DNA of 64,000 nt from Actinosynnema sp. ALI-1.44 (lineage in GTDB: Bacteria > Actinomycetota > Actinomycetes > Mycobacteriales > Pseudonocardiaceae). Under the pieces are notes generated by a model, which made no database searches, was not told the origin of the DNA, and saw nothing but the letters and a program-made list of their open reading frames with translations. Every line of letters starts with the position of its first letter. Position 1 is the first letter of the stretch. The DNA is taken from contig NZ_MTQO01000045.1 in NCBI RefSeq assembly GCF_001984155.1, forward strand, positions 124,001-188,000. Reading direction: 5' to 3'. Position numbers and translations under genes: made by a program. Below are positions 48,003 through 56,799 of this stretch, one piece after another.

Positions 48003-49136
48003 ATGACAGCGACGGCCTTGCGGTCCCGGCCGTACCTGCAAGCCGTCGGCGTTTTCCTGCTGGTCCGGCTATCCGGTCTGGTGATGCTCGCAATACTGGC
48101 GGGCAACCGTGACCGGGCCTTGTTCGACGTGTTGAAGTCGTGGGACGGCGACTGGTACCTGGCAATCGCCGAGAACGGTTACGACAACGTTCCGTCCAGG
48201 TTCGTCGACGCGGCGGGGCATCGCACGCCGTCCACTCCGCTGGCGTTCTTCCCGCTATATCCGATGCTGATTCGGGTGGTCGCCCCGATCACCGGTTCGG
48301 ATACCGGGGCCGCGGCTTTGCTCGTCAGCCTCATCGCCGGGTGCGCGGCCGCCGCGGGCATCTTCCGGATCGCCCGGATCGCCGACCCCCGGCCGAAGAC
48401 CGGGTTGTTGCTGGTCGCATTGTGGGCGGGCGCGCCAATGGCCATCACGTTGTCAATGGCCTACTCCGAGGCTGTTTTCACGGCGCTGGCGGTTTGGGCT
48501 CTGGTCGCGGTGCTGGAACGGGAATGGATCCTCGCCGGGTTCTACACCGCGATCGCGGGGCTGGCTCGCCCGTCGGCGTCCGTCCTCGTCGGCACGGTCG
48601 CGCTGGCGGCGTTGGTCACGGTGTTGCGTGAGGGGCGCAACTGGAAGGCCGCGACCTGCGCGGTCCTCTCCCCGATCGGCCTATTCGCCTGGTGGGGGCA
48701 CGTCGCCAACCAGACCGGGAGTCTGACCGGCTGGTTCGACATCCAGCGGGAGGGCTGGTTCAGCTACTTCGACGGTGGCGCGCAGACGCTGAAGTTCTTC
48801 GGCGAAGTCCTCGGCACCGGCAACTCCCTCATGGAGACGGTCACCGTCCTGGTGGTGCTGGCCGCCATCGTGCTGACGGTGCTGATCGTGCGTGACCGCG
48901 TGCCGTGGCCGTTGTCGCTCTACGGCGGCGGGACGGTGCTCATGGTCGTGGTCTCCGCCGGGATCTCGTATTCGAAGGCGCGGTTCCTGATCCCGGCGTT
49001 TCCGCTGCTCATCCCGGTCGCGCAGGGCCTGGCCAACCGGAAGGGCCACACGATGTACGCCGCCACCGCCGCGTTCGTGCTGTTCGGCGGCTGGTTCAGC
49101 GCGTACTCGCTGACCGGGTGGACGCTCGCGATCTGA
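48003..49136 (+). CDS. PIG-V-like polyprenol-dependent mannosyltransferase
   Basis: 377 residues with about ten membrane helices. Near the N terminus FDVLKSWDGDWYLAIAENGY and TPLAFFPLYPMLIRV match the GPI mannosyltransferase II/PIG-V-like family (GT-C fold), with the catalytic Asp region in the first outer loop. It should add mannose to a lipid-linked or cell-wall glycan outside the membrane. ATG 48003 follows AAAGGG; ATG 47973 is the alternative. Confidence 0.88.
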   Translation: MTATALRSRPYLQAVGVFLLVRLSGLVMLAILAGNRDRALFDVLKSWDGDWYLAIAENGYDNVPSRFVDAAGHRTPSTPLAFFPLYPMLIRVVAPITGSDTGAAALLVSLIAGCAAAAGIFRIARIADPRPKTGLLLVALWAGAPMAITLSMAYSEAVFTALAVWALVAVLEREWILAGFYTAIAGLARPSASVLVGTVALAALVTVLREGRNWKAATCAVLSPIGLFAWWGHVANQTGSLTGWFDIQREGWFSYFDGGAQTLKFFGEVLGTGNSLMETVTVLVVLAAIVLTVLIVRDRVPWPLSLYGGGTVLMVVVSAGISYSKARFLIPAFPLLIPVAQGLANRKGHTMYAATAAFVLFGGWFSAYSLTGWTLAI

Positions 49137-49171
49137 GACGCGTCGCCGTGGGCGGCGTTACCATCGCGGAC

Positions 49172-49723
49172 ATGACGCTCAGTACCGAGCTCACCGTCGG
49201 TGAGCTGGCCCGACGCGCCGGTGTCCCCGTTTCGACCTTGCACTTCTACGAGGCCAAGGGCCTGATCTCCAGCCGCAGGACCGCGGGCAACCAGCGCCGG
49301 TTCCGGCGGGACACGCTGCGGCGGATCGCGTTCATCCGGATCGGCCAGCGGGTCGGAGTGCCGCTCAACACCATCGCCGAGGTGCTGGACGAACTGCCCG
49401 ACGGGCGTGTGCCGACTCGTGCGGACTGGGGGCGGGTGTCGGAGATGTGGCGCGCTGAGCTGGACGCGCGGATCGAGCAGATGCTCCAGCTGCGCGACGA
49501 CTTCACCGACTGCGTCGGCTGCGGGTGCCTGTCGCTGGACAGGTGCGGCCTGGCCAACAAGGACGACCACTTTGGTACGCACGGGGCCGGGCCTCGCAGG
49601 CTGATCGAGGCCCGCACGAAGCAGACCGCGGGTTCGCTGCCCCAGAGCGAACCCACGGACTACGACTGTGCTGCCTCGCCTTCGTACTGCGTCACTCCCA
49701 CCGGAACAGACGGGACGCGATGA
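49172..49723 (+). CDS. soxR: Redox-sensitive MerR-family regulator SoxR
   Basis: 183 residues. The MerR helix-turn-helix (TVGELARRAGVPVSTLHFYE, RRTAGNQRRFRRDTLRRI) is followed by the [2Fe-2S] cluster motif CVGCGCLSLDRC (CxxCxCx5C) near residue 118. In actinomycetes SoxR senses redox-active antibiotics and activates transport or oxidoreductase genes. The C-terminal 40 residues exceed the usual SoxR length. TACCAT seven bases before ATG suggests a leaderless message. Its 3' end overlaps the convergent ABC permease gene by 32 bp. Confidence 0.95.
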   Translation: MTLSTELTVGELARRAGVPVSTLHFYEAKGLISSRRTAGNQRRFRRDTLRRIAFIRIGQRVGVPLNTIAEVLDELPDGRVPTRADWGRVSEMWRAELDARIEQMLQLRDDFTDCVGCGCLSLDRCGLANKDDHFGTHGAGPRRLIEARTKQTAGSLPQSEPTDYDCAASPSYCVTPTGTDGTR

Positions 49724-50504
49724 ACCCGACGACCAGCGTGAACCCGAGCAGCACGATGAGGTGCAGCGGCTTCGGGAACGCGCCGCTCCACGCCGCCTGC
49801 ATGGCCTGGGAGCCCGCGCCCAGCGGGGAGAAGTCCGAGATGCGCCTGACCACGTCGGGCATCAGCGGGCCGGGGGTCCACACGCCTGCCAGGAACGCCA
49901 GCGGGAAGAAGGCCACCGTGCCGATGCCGTTGGCCGCCTTGCCGGTCGGTGCGAGCGCGGCGATCAGCAGGCCGAGCGCGAACATCGCCGAGACGCACAG
50001 CACGAACGCCAGTACGAAGCCGAAGAACTGACGCGGCAGCGGCACGTCGAACGCGAGCCCGGCCAGCAGCAGCACGACCGCGGTGACCGACGACAGCAGC
50101 AACATGTTGACCAAGCCCTGCGCCAGCATGAGCGTCACCGGGCGGACCGGTGTGCTGGCCAGCCTGCGCAGCACCCCGCGTTCCCGGTACGCGGCCAGCA
50201 CGCCGGACAACGCGTTGAGCGCCATCATCGCGATGATCATCGTGAGGACCGGCGGCAGGTAGAAGTCGATGAACCGGCCGCCGCCGAACTCCTCGCTGGG
50301 ACTGCTCGTCGACGGCAGCAGGCCGAAGACCAGCACCAGCACGACCGGGAAGAACGCCACGAAGAAGATCCCCGGGTCACGCAGCATCAGCCGGAACTCG
50401 CTGCCCGTGAGCTTGCCGAGACCGGTGAGCACGCTTCCCGCTTTGCCCGGTGCGCGGTGGTCGTTTTCCTGCGCCACGTCCATGACCTGCGAAATCCCGC
50501 TCAT
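49692..50504 (-). CDS. ABC-2-type exporter permease (copy A)
   Basis: 270 residues with six membrane helices. After a polar N terminus come SEFRLMLRDPGIFFVAFFPV and YRERGVLRRLASTPVRPVTL, the ABC-2 signature, and it ends ASRLFRWE. It is paired with the ATPase gene, whose stop it overlaps (ATGA), after GGAGGAAGC. It is probably a drug or lipid exporter and is homologous to the permease at 56800-57525. Confidence 0.93.
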   Translation of the reverse strand: MSGISQVMDVAQENDHRAPGKAGSVLTGLGKLTGSEFRLMLRDPGIFFVAFFPVVLVLVFGLLPSTSSPSEEFGGGRFIDFYLPPVLTMIIAMMALNALSGVLAAYRERGVLRRLASTPVRPVTLMLAQGLVNMLLLSSVTAVVLLLAGLAFDVPLPRQFFGFVLAFVLCVSAMFALGLLIAALAPTGKAANGIGTVAFFPLAFLAGVWTPGPLMPDVVRRISDFSPLGAGSQAMQAAWSGAFPKPLHLIVLLGFTLVVGFIASRLFRWE

Positions 50505-51421
50505 GCTTCCTCCGTGATCAGCCGTCGCCCGGTCAGTGCGACGAACGCGTCTTCCAAGTTGGTCTGTTCGACTCGCAGGTCGAGCGGGACCACGTTGTGG
50601 GCTGCCAGGGTCGTGCTGACCACGTGCAGCAGGTTGCCGTTGCCGCTCACCACGACCTGGCTCGCTGTGTGCGCCACGCTCGTGACCTCGGGCAAGGCCG
50701 TCAGGATGCCTGCGTCGAACTCGACCGACGGCCGGAACCGCAGCCGCAGCCCGCCGCCGTCCACCCGGGACACCAGGCCCGCCGGGCTGTCGATGGCGAC
50801 CACGCGGCCCGCGTCCACCAGGGCCAGCCGGTCGCACAGGCGCTCGGCTTCCTCCATGAAGTGGGTGACCAGGACGACCGTCACGCCACGGTCGCGGATC
50901 TGCTCGATCAGCTGCCACGTGTCGCGGCGGGCCTGCGGGTCCAGGCCAGTGGTCAGCTCGTCGAGGAAGGCGATTTCCGGGTTTCCCACGAGCGCCAGCG
51001 CGATGGCCAGCCGTTGTTGCTGACCGCCGGAGAGCTTCTTGTACGGGGTGTGGCGCTTGGCCGTCAGACCCAGATCGTCGAGCAGCTTGTCCCCGTCTGC
51101 CGGATTTGCGTAGAACGACGCGTAGAGGTCCATCGCCTCGGACACCCGCATCTTCTCCGGCAGTTCGCTTTTCTGCAGCTGCACGCCGACCCGCCTGCGC
51201 AGTTCCAATCCGTCGGTGTGCGGATCGAATCCCAGGACCGAAATGCGACCGCCGTCCGGCTTGCGCAATCCTTCGACGCATTCGACCGTAGTTGTCTTGC
51301 CCGCACCGTTCGGTCCGAGAATTCCGAATATCTCGCCGCGCTCGACGCTGAAAGAAACGTCATCGACCGCGACGTGGTCGGCATATCGCTTGCGCAGGTT
51401 CGCGACCTCGATGACCGCCAT
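50501..51421 (-). CDS. ABC exporter ATPase (copy A)
   Basis: 306 residues. Walker A is GPNGAGKTTT, the signature is LSGGQQQRLAIALALVG, Walker B is IAFLDELTTGLDPQARR and the H-loop is LVTHFMEEAERLCDR. The C-terminal region is typical of DrrA-type antibiotic exporters. It starts at ATG 51421, after GGGGA, divergent from the split sensor kinase. It is very similar to the ATPase at 55815-56717. Confidence 0.94.
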   Translation of the reverse strand: MAVIEVANLRKRYADHVAVDDVSFSVERGEIFGILGPNGAGKTTTVECVEGLRKPDGGRISVLGFDPHTDGLELRRRVGVQLQKSELPEKMRVSEAMDLYASFYANPADGDKLLDDLGLTAKRHTPYKKLSGGQQQRLAIALALVGNPEIAFLDELTTGLDPQARRDTWQLIEQIRDRGVTVVLVTHFMEEAERLCDRLALVDAGRVVAIDSPAGLVSRVDGGGLRLRFRPSVEFDAGILTALPEVTSVAHTASQVVVSGNGNLLHVVSTTLAAHNVVPLDLRVEQTNLEDAFVALTGRRLITEEA

Positions 51422-51586
51422 TCCCCGCTCCCCTCGAATGTCTTCCGTGTCGATGGGGAGAACGTTATTCGCCGGCCGAAGCCGTGCGTATCCGTCTGGA
51501 ACCAGACTTGGGGTGGGGCTAGCTATACCTCACACCTACGTCTTTGCGTAGTGCACGACCGGCGGGCCATCGGTCAGACTGGCCGA

Positions 51587-52717
51587 ATGCTGCGCGAACA
51601 TGCCATTGCCCTGGCGCGTGGGCTGGCGTTGTTCGGGTTGTCCCTGGTGGCAGCGGTGCAGAGCGCGGCCGCGTTCGTGGCGTCCTGCGTCGGCCTCATG
51701 TCCGGATTCCGGGGGGAACGGCGGCTGCTCAACCAGATCAGACGGCTGGTGGCGCGCTGGACGGACCAGCGGATCCCGGTCCCGTACCGGCCGGAACCCG
51801 ACCCGCCGACACCGGACCACGACGGCTGGTACCGGTCGGGCAAGCAGGTCTACCGGCGGCCCGGCCCGGTCGCGCGGCTGGACCGGCTGCACTGGCTGCT
51901 GAAGGACCCGGCCTCGCACCGCGACCACCTGTGGGCCCTCTCCGCACCGGTGACCAGCGTTTTCACCGTGGGCCTGCCTGTGGTTCTGGTGGTGGCCGGA
52001 TTTTTCGTCCACCCCCTGGTCGCGCTGCCGACGGCGGCCATCGGCCTGGCGATCGCGCCTTTCACGCTCCAGACCTACGGCCGCTGGACTGGCGCACTGC
52101 TGCGGCCAACCGAGCGGACCACCCGCAACACCGTGTGGTCGTGGGTGGTGGCCCGCGGATACGTGCTGCTCAAGCTCGCGGCGACGGCCGGGCTGTCGAT
52201 GGTGGGCATCCTGTTCATCGGGATCACGGCCGCGGCGATCTCCGGAGTCCTCGGACCTCTGGCCGTCCAGCGCCAGTTCGGGCGGGTGTTCGTGTCCATG
52301 CGCCGCCAGCAGATCGGACGGTGGTCAGGCATTTCGATTGCACAGCCCTACCTGCCGATGCCACCACCACCCGTGCCCCGCCCGGACGGCAAATACCTGT
52401 ACGGCCGGACCCTGTACGACACGCCGCACGTCGCCATCTATTCCGCGACCGTCAAAACGCTGATGAAGGACAAGGCCACCTGGCGTGACCTGCTGTGGCT
52501 GGTCCTGGATCCGCTGGTCACGCTCGTGCTGGCGGTCCTGCCGGTGCTGATGGTCCTCGTCGGGTTCTTCGGCTACTTCTGGACGTGGGTCTGGGCCAGT
52601 CCCACGTCGCTGGTCACCGATTTCGACATCCGGGCGGGATGGGCCTACCTGGGCGATTTCATCCCGCCGCTGCGTGATCCCCCGGATGGCTCACGCCGGT
52701 CAGCGGGCTGGTCGTGA
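51587..52717 (+). CDS. Sensor part of a split histidine kinase (two tandem sensor domains)
   Basis: 376 residues, membrane protein. Two copies of the same sensor unit are visible: GWYRSGKQVYRRPGPVARLD with LLKDPASHRDHLWAL, and KYLYGRTLYDTPHVAIYS with LMKDKATWRDLLWLVLDPL. Each is followed by membrane helices (putative sensor domain family found in actinomycete NarL-type kinases). The frame then leaves the conserved path at a CCCCC run (52679-52683) and ends 34 bases later at 52717. One extra C would join it to the kinase core in the next entry. It is therefore either a frameshifted gene, a sequencing error, or a natural split. Confidence 0.8.
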   Translation: MLREHAIALARGLALFGLSLVAAVQSAAAFVASCVGLMSGFRGERRLLNQIRRLVARWTDQRIPVPYRPEPDPPTPDHDGWYRSGKQVYRRPGPVARLDRLHWLLKDPASHRDHLWALSAPVTSVFTVGLPVVLVVAGFFVHPLVALPTAAIGLAIAPFTLQTYGRWTGALLRPTERTTRNTVWSWVVARGYVLLKLAATAGLSMVGILFIGITAAAISGVLGPLAVQRQFGRVFVSMRRQQIGRWSGISIAQPYLPMPPPPVPRPDGKYLYGRTLYDTPHVAIYSATVKTLMKDKATWRDLLWLVLDPLVTLVLAVLPVLMVLVGFFGYFWTWVWASPTSLVTDFDIRAGWAYLGDFIPPLRDPPDGSRRSAGWS

Positions 52718-53481
52718 GCGCGGTGGCGCTCCTGGTGAGCCAAGCCTGTCTGCGGGCCCATGGGCGCTGGTCGAAGTCCCTGCTCGGCCCGACGAGGTCG
52801 GCCAAGCTGGCCCAGCACGTGGCCCACCTGCGCGAGACGCGCACGGAAGCGATCGACACCCAGGCCGCCGAGCTGCGCCGGATCGAGCGCGACCTGCACG
52901 ACGGGGCACAGGCCAGGTGGGTGGCCATGGGATTGCACCTCGGCGCGGTGGAGCGGCTGATCGACGACAACCCGGAAGCGGCCAAGAAACTCGTGGCCAA
53001 CGCCCGCAACGCGTCCGCCGAGGCGCTGGTCGAACTGCGCAGGCTGGTGCGCGGCATCATGCCGCCGGTGCTGGCCGAACGCGGGCTCGGCGACGCCGTA
53101 CGTGCGTTGGCGCTGGACAGCCCGCTGAAGGTGCACGTGTCCGTTCACCTGCCTGGCGCGTTGGACGCGCCAGTCGAATCGGCCGTGTACTTCGCGACCA
53201 GCGAACTGCTGACCAACGCCGCCAAACACGGCCAGGCCGAGCGGGTCAGCGTCGACCTCAGGTACTCCGGGGGTGTGCTGCGGGTGGCGGTCGCCGACGA
53301 CGGCCAGGGCGGCGCGGACCTGACCAGCGGCAGTGGCCTGTCGGGCATCCAGCGGCGACTCGCTACATTCGACGGCGTACTCACCCTGACCAGCCCACCA
53401 GGCGGCCCGACCACTGTGACCTTGGAGGTCCCGTGCGTGTTGTCCTCGCCGAGGACCTCTACCTCCTCCGAGACGGACTGA
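52714..53481 (+). CDS. Kinase core of the split NarL-type histidine kinase
   Basis: 255 residues. The HisKA_3 H-box is ELRRIERDLHDGAQARWVAM near residue 62 and the HATPase N-box is SELLTNAAKHGQAERV, with DDGQGGADLTSGSGLSGIQR. As read, it starts at GTG 52714 overlapping the sensor stop (GTGA). In the same frame upstream the DNA still encodes the last membrane helix (GWLTPVSGLVVSAVALLV), which shows that it was once continuous with the sensor. Its end overlaps the response-regulator gene by 49 bp. Confidence 0.82.
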   Translation: MSAVALLVSQACLRAHGRWSKSLLGPTRSAKLAQHVAHLRETRTEAIDTQAAELRRIERDLHDGAQARWVAMGLHLGAVERLIDDNPEAAKKLVANARNASAEALVELRRLVRGIMPPVLAERGLGDAVRALALDSPLKVHVSVHLPGALDAPVESAVYFATSELLTNAAKHGQAERVSVDLRYSGGVLRVAVADDGQGGADLTSGSGLSGIQRRLATFDGVLTLTSPPGGPTTVTLEVPCVLSSPRTSTSSETD

Positions 53482-54086
53482 CCCTGCTGCTGGAGGCGAA
53501 CGGGTTCACCGTCGTCGCGGCCGTGTCGACCGGGCCCGAGCTGGTCAACGCGCTCGACGAGCACCGTCCGGACGTGGCCGTCGTGGACGTCCGCCTGCCG
53601 CCGACGTTCACCGACGAGGGCCTGCAGGCGGCGCTCGCGGCGCGCCGCAAGGTCCCGGGTATGCCGGTGCTGGTGTTGTCACAGCACGTGGAGCAGTTGT
53701 ACGCGCGGGAGCTGTTGGCGGATGGCGCCGGAGCGATCGGCTATCTGCTCAAGGACCGGGTGCTCAATTCGGACCAGTTCATCGACGCGGTCCGCCGGGT
53801 CGCCGACGGCGGCACCGCCATGGACCCCGAGGTCATCTCGAAGCTGCTGGCCAGCAACGCGCGCCACGAGCCGCTGGCGGAGCTCAGCCCGCGGGAGCGG
53901 GAGGTGCTCGAGCTGATGGCGGGCGGGAAGTCGAACGCCGCGATCGCCGCGCAGCTGTTCGTCAGCGAGGGCGCGGTGGGCAAACACACCGCGAACATCT
54001 TCGCCAAGCTGCGGCTGGCGCCGTCCGACGACACCAACCGGCGAGTGATGGCCGTGCTCGCGTACCTCAACAGTACCGAAGCGTAA
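53433..54086 (+). CDS. NarL/LuxR-type response regulator (partner of split kinase)
   Basis: 217 residues. Receiver domain: acidic LAEDLYLLRDGLTLL, phospho-Asp in VAVVDVRLPPTFTDEG, Lys in IGYLLKDRV. The LuxR helix-turn-helix follows: LSPREREVLELMAGGKSN with AAIAAQLFVSEGAVGKHTAN. GTG 53433 follows GGAGG. It likely controls the divergent ABC exporter (copy A) or its own operon (inference from context). Confidence 0.94.
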   Translation: MRVVLAEDLYLLRDGLTLLLEANGFTVVAAVSTGPELVNALDEHRPDVAVVDVRLPPTFTDEGLQAALAARRKVPGMPVLVLSQHVEQLYARELLADGAGAIGYLLKDRVLNSDQFIDAVRRVADGGTAMDPEVISKLLASNARHEPLAELSPREREVLELMAGGKSNAAIAAQLFVSEGAVGKHTANIFAKLRLAPSDDTNRRVMAVLAYLNSTEA

Positions 54087-54093
54087 GCGCTGG

Positions 54094-54714
54094 TCAGAGG
54101 CGGTGGCGCAATTCCGCGGCCAGGACCGCGGCCTGGGTGCGCCTGCGCAGCCCGAGCTTGCCGAGCACGCTGGAAACGTAGTTCTTCACCGTCTTCTCCG
54201 CCAGGTTGAGCCGTTCGGCGATCTGCCGGTTGGTCAGGCCCTCGCCGATCAGCCGCAGGACCGAACGCTCTCGCCTGGTCAGCGCGTGCAACGGGTCGTG
54301 GGCCTGTTCGGGCTGCGGGTCCTGCGAGAGCAGCCCGCCCGCGCCGACGATCCTGATCGCGCTGGTCAACTCGGCCCCGGCCACGTGTTTCGGCACCACT
54401 CCGGCGGCGCCCGCGGCGATGGCCTCGGTCATGGTCTCCGGGTCGACGAACGGCGTCAGCATCAGGCATCGCACCTCCGGGCAGCGCAGCTGCAGGTCAC
54501 GGCAGAGTTGGACGCCGTCGCCGTCGGGCAGCCGGACGTCCAGGACGGCCACGTCCGGCAGGTGCTCGGGGACCTGGGCCAACGCCTCGACCACGGTGCC
54601 CGCCTGCCCGACCACTCGCATGTCGGTCTCGTCGGCGAGCAGGGACACGAGACCACGCCGGACCAGTTCGTGGTCGTCGACGATGAAAACGCTTGTTGTC
54701 ACGGGGGTTGTCAC
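54094..54714 (-). CDS. Orphan response regulator, DosR/DevR-like
   Basis: 206 residues. Receiver: FIVDDHELVRRGLVSLLADE, phospho-Asp in VAVLDVRLPDGDG, Lys in VVPKHVAG. The LuxR domain ends with LNLAEKTVKNYVSSVLGKLG, then RRRTQAAVLAAEL, close to mycobacterial DosR. No kinase gene is adjacent. A large hairpin lies 22 bp before the GTG start. Convergent overlap is avoided by seven bases with the neighbouring regulator. Confidence 0.92.
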   Translation of the reverse strand: MTTPVTTSVFIVDDHELVRRGLVSLLADETDMRVVGQAGTVVEALAQVPEHLPDVAVLDVRLPDGDGVQLCRDLQLRCPEVRCLMLTPFVDPETMTEAIAAGAAGVVPKHVAGAELTSAIRIVGAGGLLSQDPQPEQAHDPLHALTRRERSVLRLIGEGLTNRQIAERLNLAEKTVKNYVSSVLGKLGLRRRTQAAVLAAELRHRL

Positions 54715-54735
54715 ATCGCCAGCCGGTGGGTAGTC

Positions 54736-54777
54736 GGTGCGCCGTGCAGCACGGTCAAACGTGCTGCACGGCGCACC
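54736..54777. promoter_or_regulatory. 18-bp perfect hairpin in the leader of the DosR-like gene
   Basis: GGTGCGCCGTGCAGCACG (54736-54753) and CGTGCTGCACGGCGCACC (54760-54777) are perfect arms around a 6-base loop. It ends 22 bp before the start of the minus-strand regulator. It lacks a T-run on both strands. It may be an attenuator, an RNA-stability element or a strong terminator. Confidence 0.75.
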
Positions 54778-55235
54778 CGCGCCCGGCCGAGCGACGCGGC
54801 CCTGCCCCGCGTCGCTCGACCGCCGGTGCCGTCAGCACCGGGGGCTCTGTGCGGTACAACCCCGCGAGGTACTACGCAGCGACTCCGGGGTGACGGAATT
54901 CTGTCGATCAAAATAACCGCAAAAGAATTCAACCTCACCGGAACCGGACCGAGTCGCAACGTCTCCCACGCTACGTTTTTCGTTTGGGCCGGGCTCGTCT
55001 GACCGAGGTTCACTCGAATGGCGGAAGTGAGTCAACACCGTACCGCCGTTACAGTGAAACGCCCGATATGAGGTTGAGATTCTCACCACATGGGACACGG
55101 GCCGAATGGCCCTCCCGGCCTCATGGCACGCGGTAGATGCTTCTCAAAACGAGGGAAGAAATGTTCAAATAACAACTATTCAACATCGAGACGGCCCCTG
55201 CGCACGTACGTGGTGGGCCGATCGGGGGTGTGGTA
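54778..55235. other. 458-bp AT-enriched intergenic region before the sigma factor
   Basis: No gene is supported. It has two GAATTC copies (54896-54901 and 54925-54930), a palindrome TGAGA-T-TCTCA (55075-55085), several short AT-rich patches (around 55160-55185) and a 10-bp palindrome CACGTACGTG (55203-55212). It probably holds promoters for the divergent regulator and sigma-factor genes, and could include a small RNA. Confidence 0.4.
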
Positions 55236-55742
55236 ATGCCGGTCCCGGACGCACGTACGCGTACCGACGACTACTGGCAGGAGTGCATCAGGATCCGACC
55301 AGCGCTGGTCCGGATCGCCGCCCGGCGTTGCGCGGCACCGGTGGACCCCGATGACATCGTCAACGAAGCCCTGATCCGCGGGGCCGAGTTCGACGATCTT
55401 GACATGAGCAGGATCGAACAGTTCCTGGTCTCCACAGTCACCCGGCTGTGCGCGGACGAGATCAGGCGCCGCACGGTGGCCACCCGGATGGCCAACCACC
55501 CCAGGCTCGTCCCGCCGTCCGCCGAGGATCCGGCGGAATTCGCCTGTGACAAGGCAGAAGCGCGGTGGCTGGCGATCCGGATCCTCGCGCTGCCGCGCCG
55601 CGACCGCGCGCTGGTCGACATGCTGGCCGACGGGATGGGCCACAGCGAGATCGCGCGGGTGCTCGGCACGACGACGCAGGGCGCGCATTCGGCGCTCTAC
55701 CGGTTGCGCAAGCGGATCGGCGCACATCGACCGATCGGTTGA
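55236..55742 (+). CDS. Small sigma-70-family (ECF-like) factor
   Basis: 168 residues. Region 2: VDPDDIVNEALIRGAEFDDL followed by FLVSTVTRLCADEIRRRTV. Region 4: LPRRDRALVDMLADGMGHSE and IARVLGTTTQGAHSALYRLR. No anti-sigma gene is adjacent. It precedes the ABC/two-component operon by 72 bp and may direct its transcription. ATG 55236 is preferred; GTG 55230 is in frame two codons earlier. Confidence 0.86.
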   Translation: MPVPDARTRTDDYWQECIRIRPALVRIAARRCAAPVDPDDIVNEALIRGAEFDDLDMSRIEQFLVSTVTRLCADEIRRRTVATRMANHPRLVPPSAEDPAEFACDKAEARWLAIRILALPRRDRALVDMLADGMGHSEIARVLGTTTQGAHSALYRLRKRIGAHRPIG

Positions 55743-55814
55743 TGGGCCCATCCGCCGCGAAGATGGCTGGTGAGGCGATCCGGCGACCCGCCTCCGCAAC
55801 GCATGCTGCGTGGC

Positions 55815-56717
55815 ATGTCAGTCATCGAGGTAGCCAACCTGCACAAGCGGTACCGCGACAAGATCGCGGTACGTGATGTGTCCTTCGCCGTGGCCGAGGG
55901 TGAGATCTTCGGCATCCTCGGTCCCAACGGCGCGGGCAAGACCACTACGGTCGAGTGCGTCGCAGGTCTGCGGGTCCCCGACAGCGGCACGATCCGCGTG
56001 CTCGGAATGGACCCGCGGCGCGACGCACGGAAATTGCACACCCTGATCGGCGTGCAATTGCAGGAAAGTCAGCTGCAGGAGCGCATGAAGGTCTGGGAGG
56101 CCCTGCATCTGTACGCGTCGTTCTACGCCACCCCGGCCGACTGGGAGCGCCTGCTCGACGAGTGGGGCATGGCACGACACCGCGACGTGGCGTACGGCAA
56201 GCTCTCCGGTGGCCAGAAGCAGCGGCTGTTCATCATGCTCGCGCTGGTCGGACGGCCGAGGGTGGTGTTCCTCGACGAACTGACGACCGGCCTCGACCCG
56301 CAGGCGCGCCGGGAGACGTGGGAGCTGGTCGAACGGCTGCGCCAGACCGGCGTGACGGTCGTGCTCGTCACCCATTTCATGGAGGAGGCCGAGCGCCTCT
56401 GCGACCGGCTGGCCGTGATCGACGACGGCAGCGTCGTCGCCATCGATACCCCGGGCGGGCTGGTGGCCCGCGCGGACGACCGCCAGCGGATCCGGTTCCG
56501 CGTCACCGGGCCGCTCGACGAGCGCATGCTCACCGCGATTCCCGAGGTCAGCGAGGTGGCGCAGCAGGGCAGCCACGTCGTGGTGACCGGTCGCGGGGAC
56601 CTGCTTTACGCCGTAACGGCGGTTCTCGCACGCAACCATGTGGTCGCCGCCGATCTACGGGTCGAGCAGGCCAACCTGGACGACGCCTTCGTCGCGCTCA
56701 CCGGCAAACGCTTCTGA
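55815..56717 (+). CDS. ABC exporter ATPase (copy B)
   Basis: 300 residues. Walker A GPNGAGKTTTVECV, signature KLSGGQKQRLFIMLALVG, Walker B VVFLDELTTGLDPQARR, H-loop VTHFMEEAERLCDR. It aligns almost throughout with the ATPase at 50501-51421. The start is taken at ATG 55815 by alignment with that paralogue (MSVIEVANLHKRY); ATG 55803 is possible. First exporter gene of a four-gene set. Confidence 0.93.
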   Translation: MSVIEVANLHKRYRDKIAVRDVSFAVAEGEIFGILGPNGAGKTTTVECVAGLRVPDSGTIRVLGMDPRRDARKLHTLIGVQLQESQLQERMKVWEALHLYASFYATPADWERLLDEWGMARHRDVAYGKLSGGQKQRLFIMLALVGRPRVVFLDELTTGLDPQARRETWELVERLRQTGVTVVLVTHFMEEAERLCDRLAVIDDGSVVAIDTPGGLVARADDRQRIRFRVTGPLDERMLTAIPEVSEVAQQGSHVVVTGRGDLLYAVTAVLARNHVVAADLRVEQANLDDAFVALTGKRF

Positions 56718-56799
56718 CGTCCGAGGCGAGTTTTTGTTCGTCGTTTGCACTTCACAAAACGTCGTCGTCGCTCAAGAACAGCTTCATTAGGAGAACACC

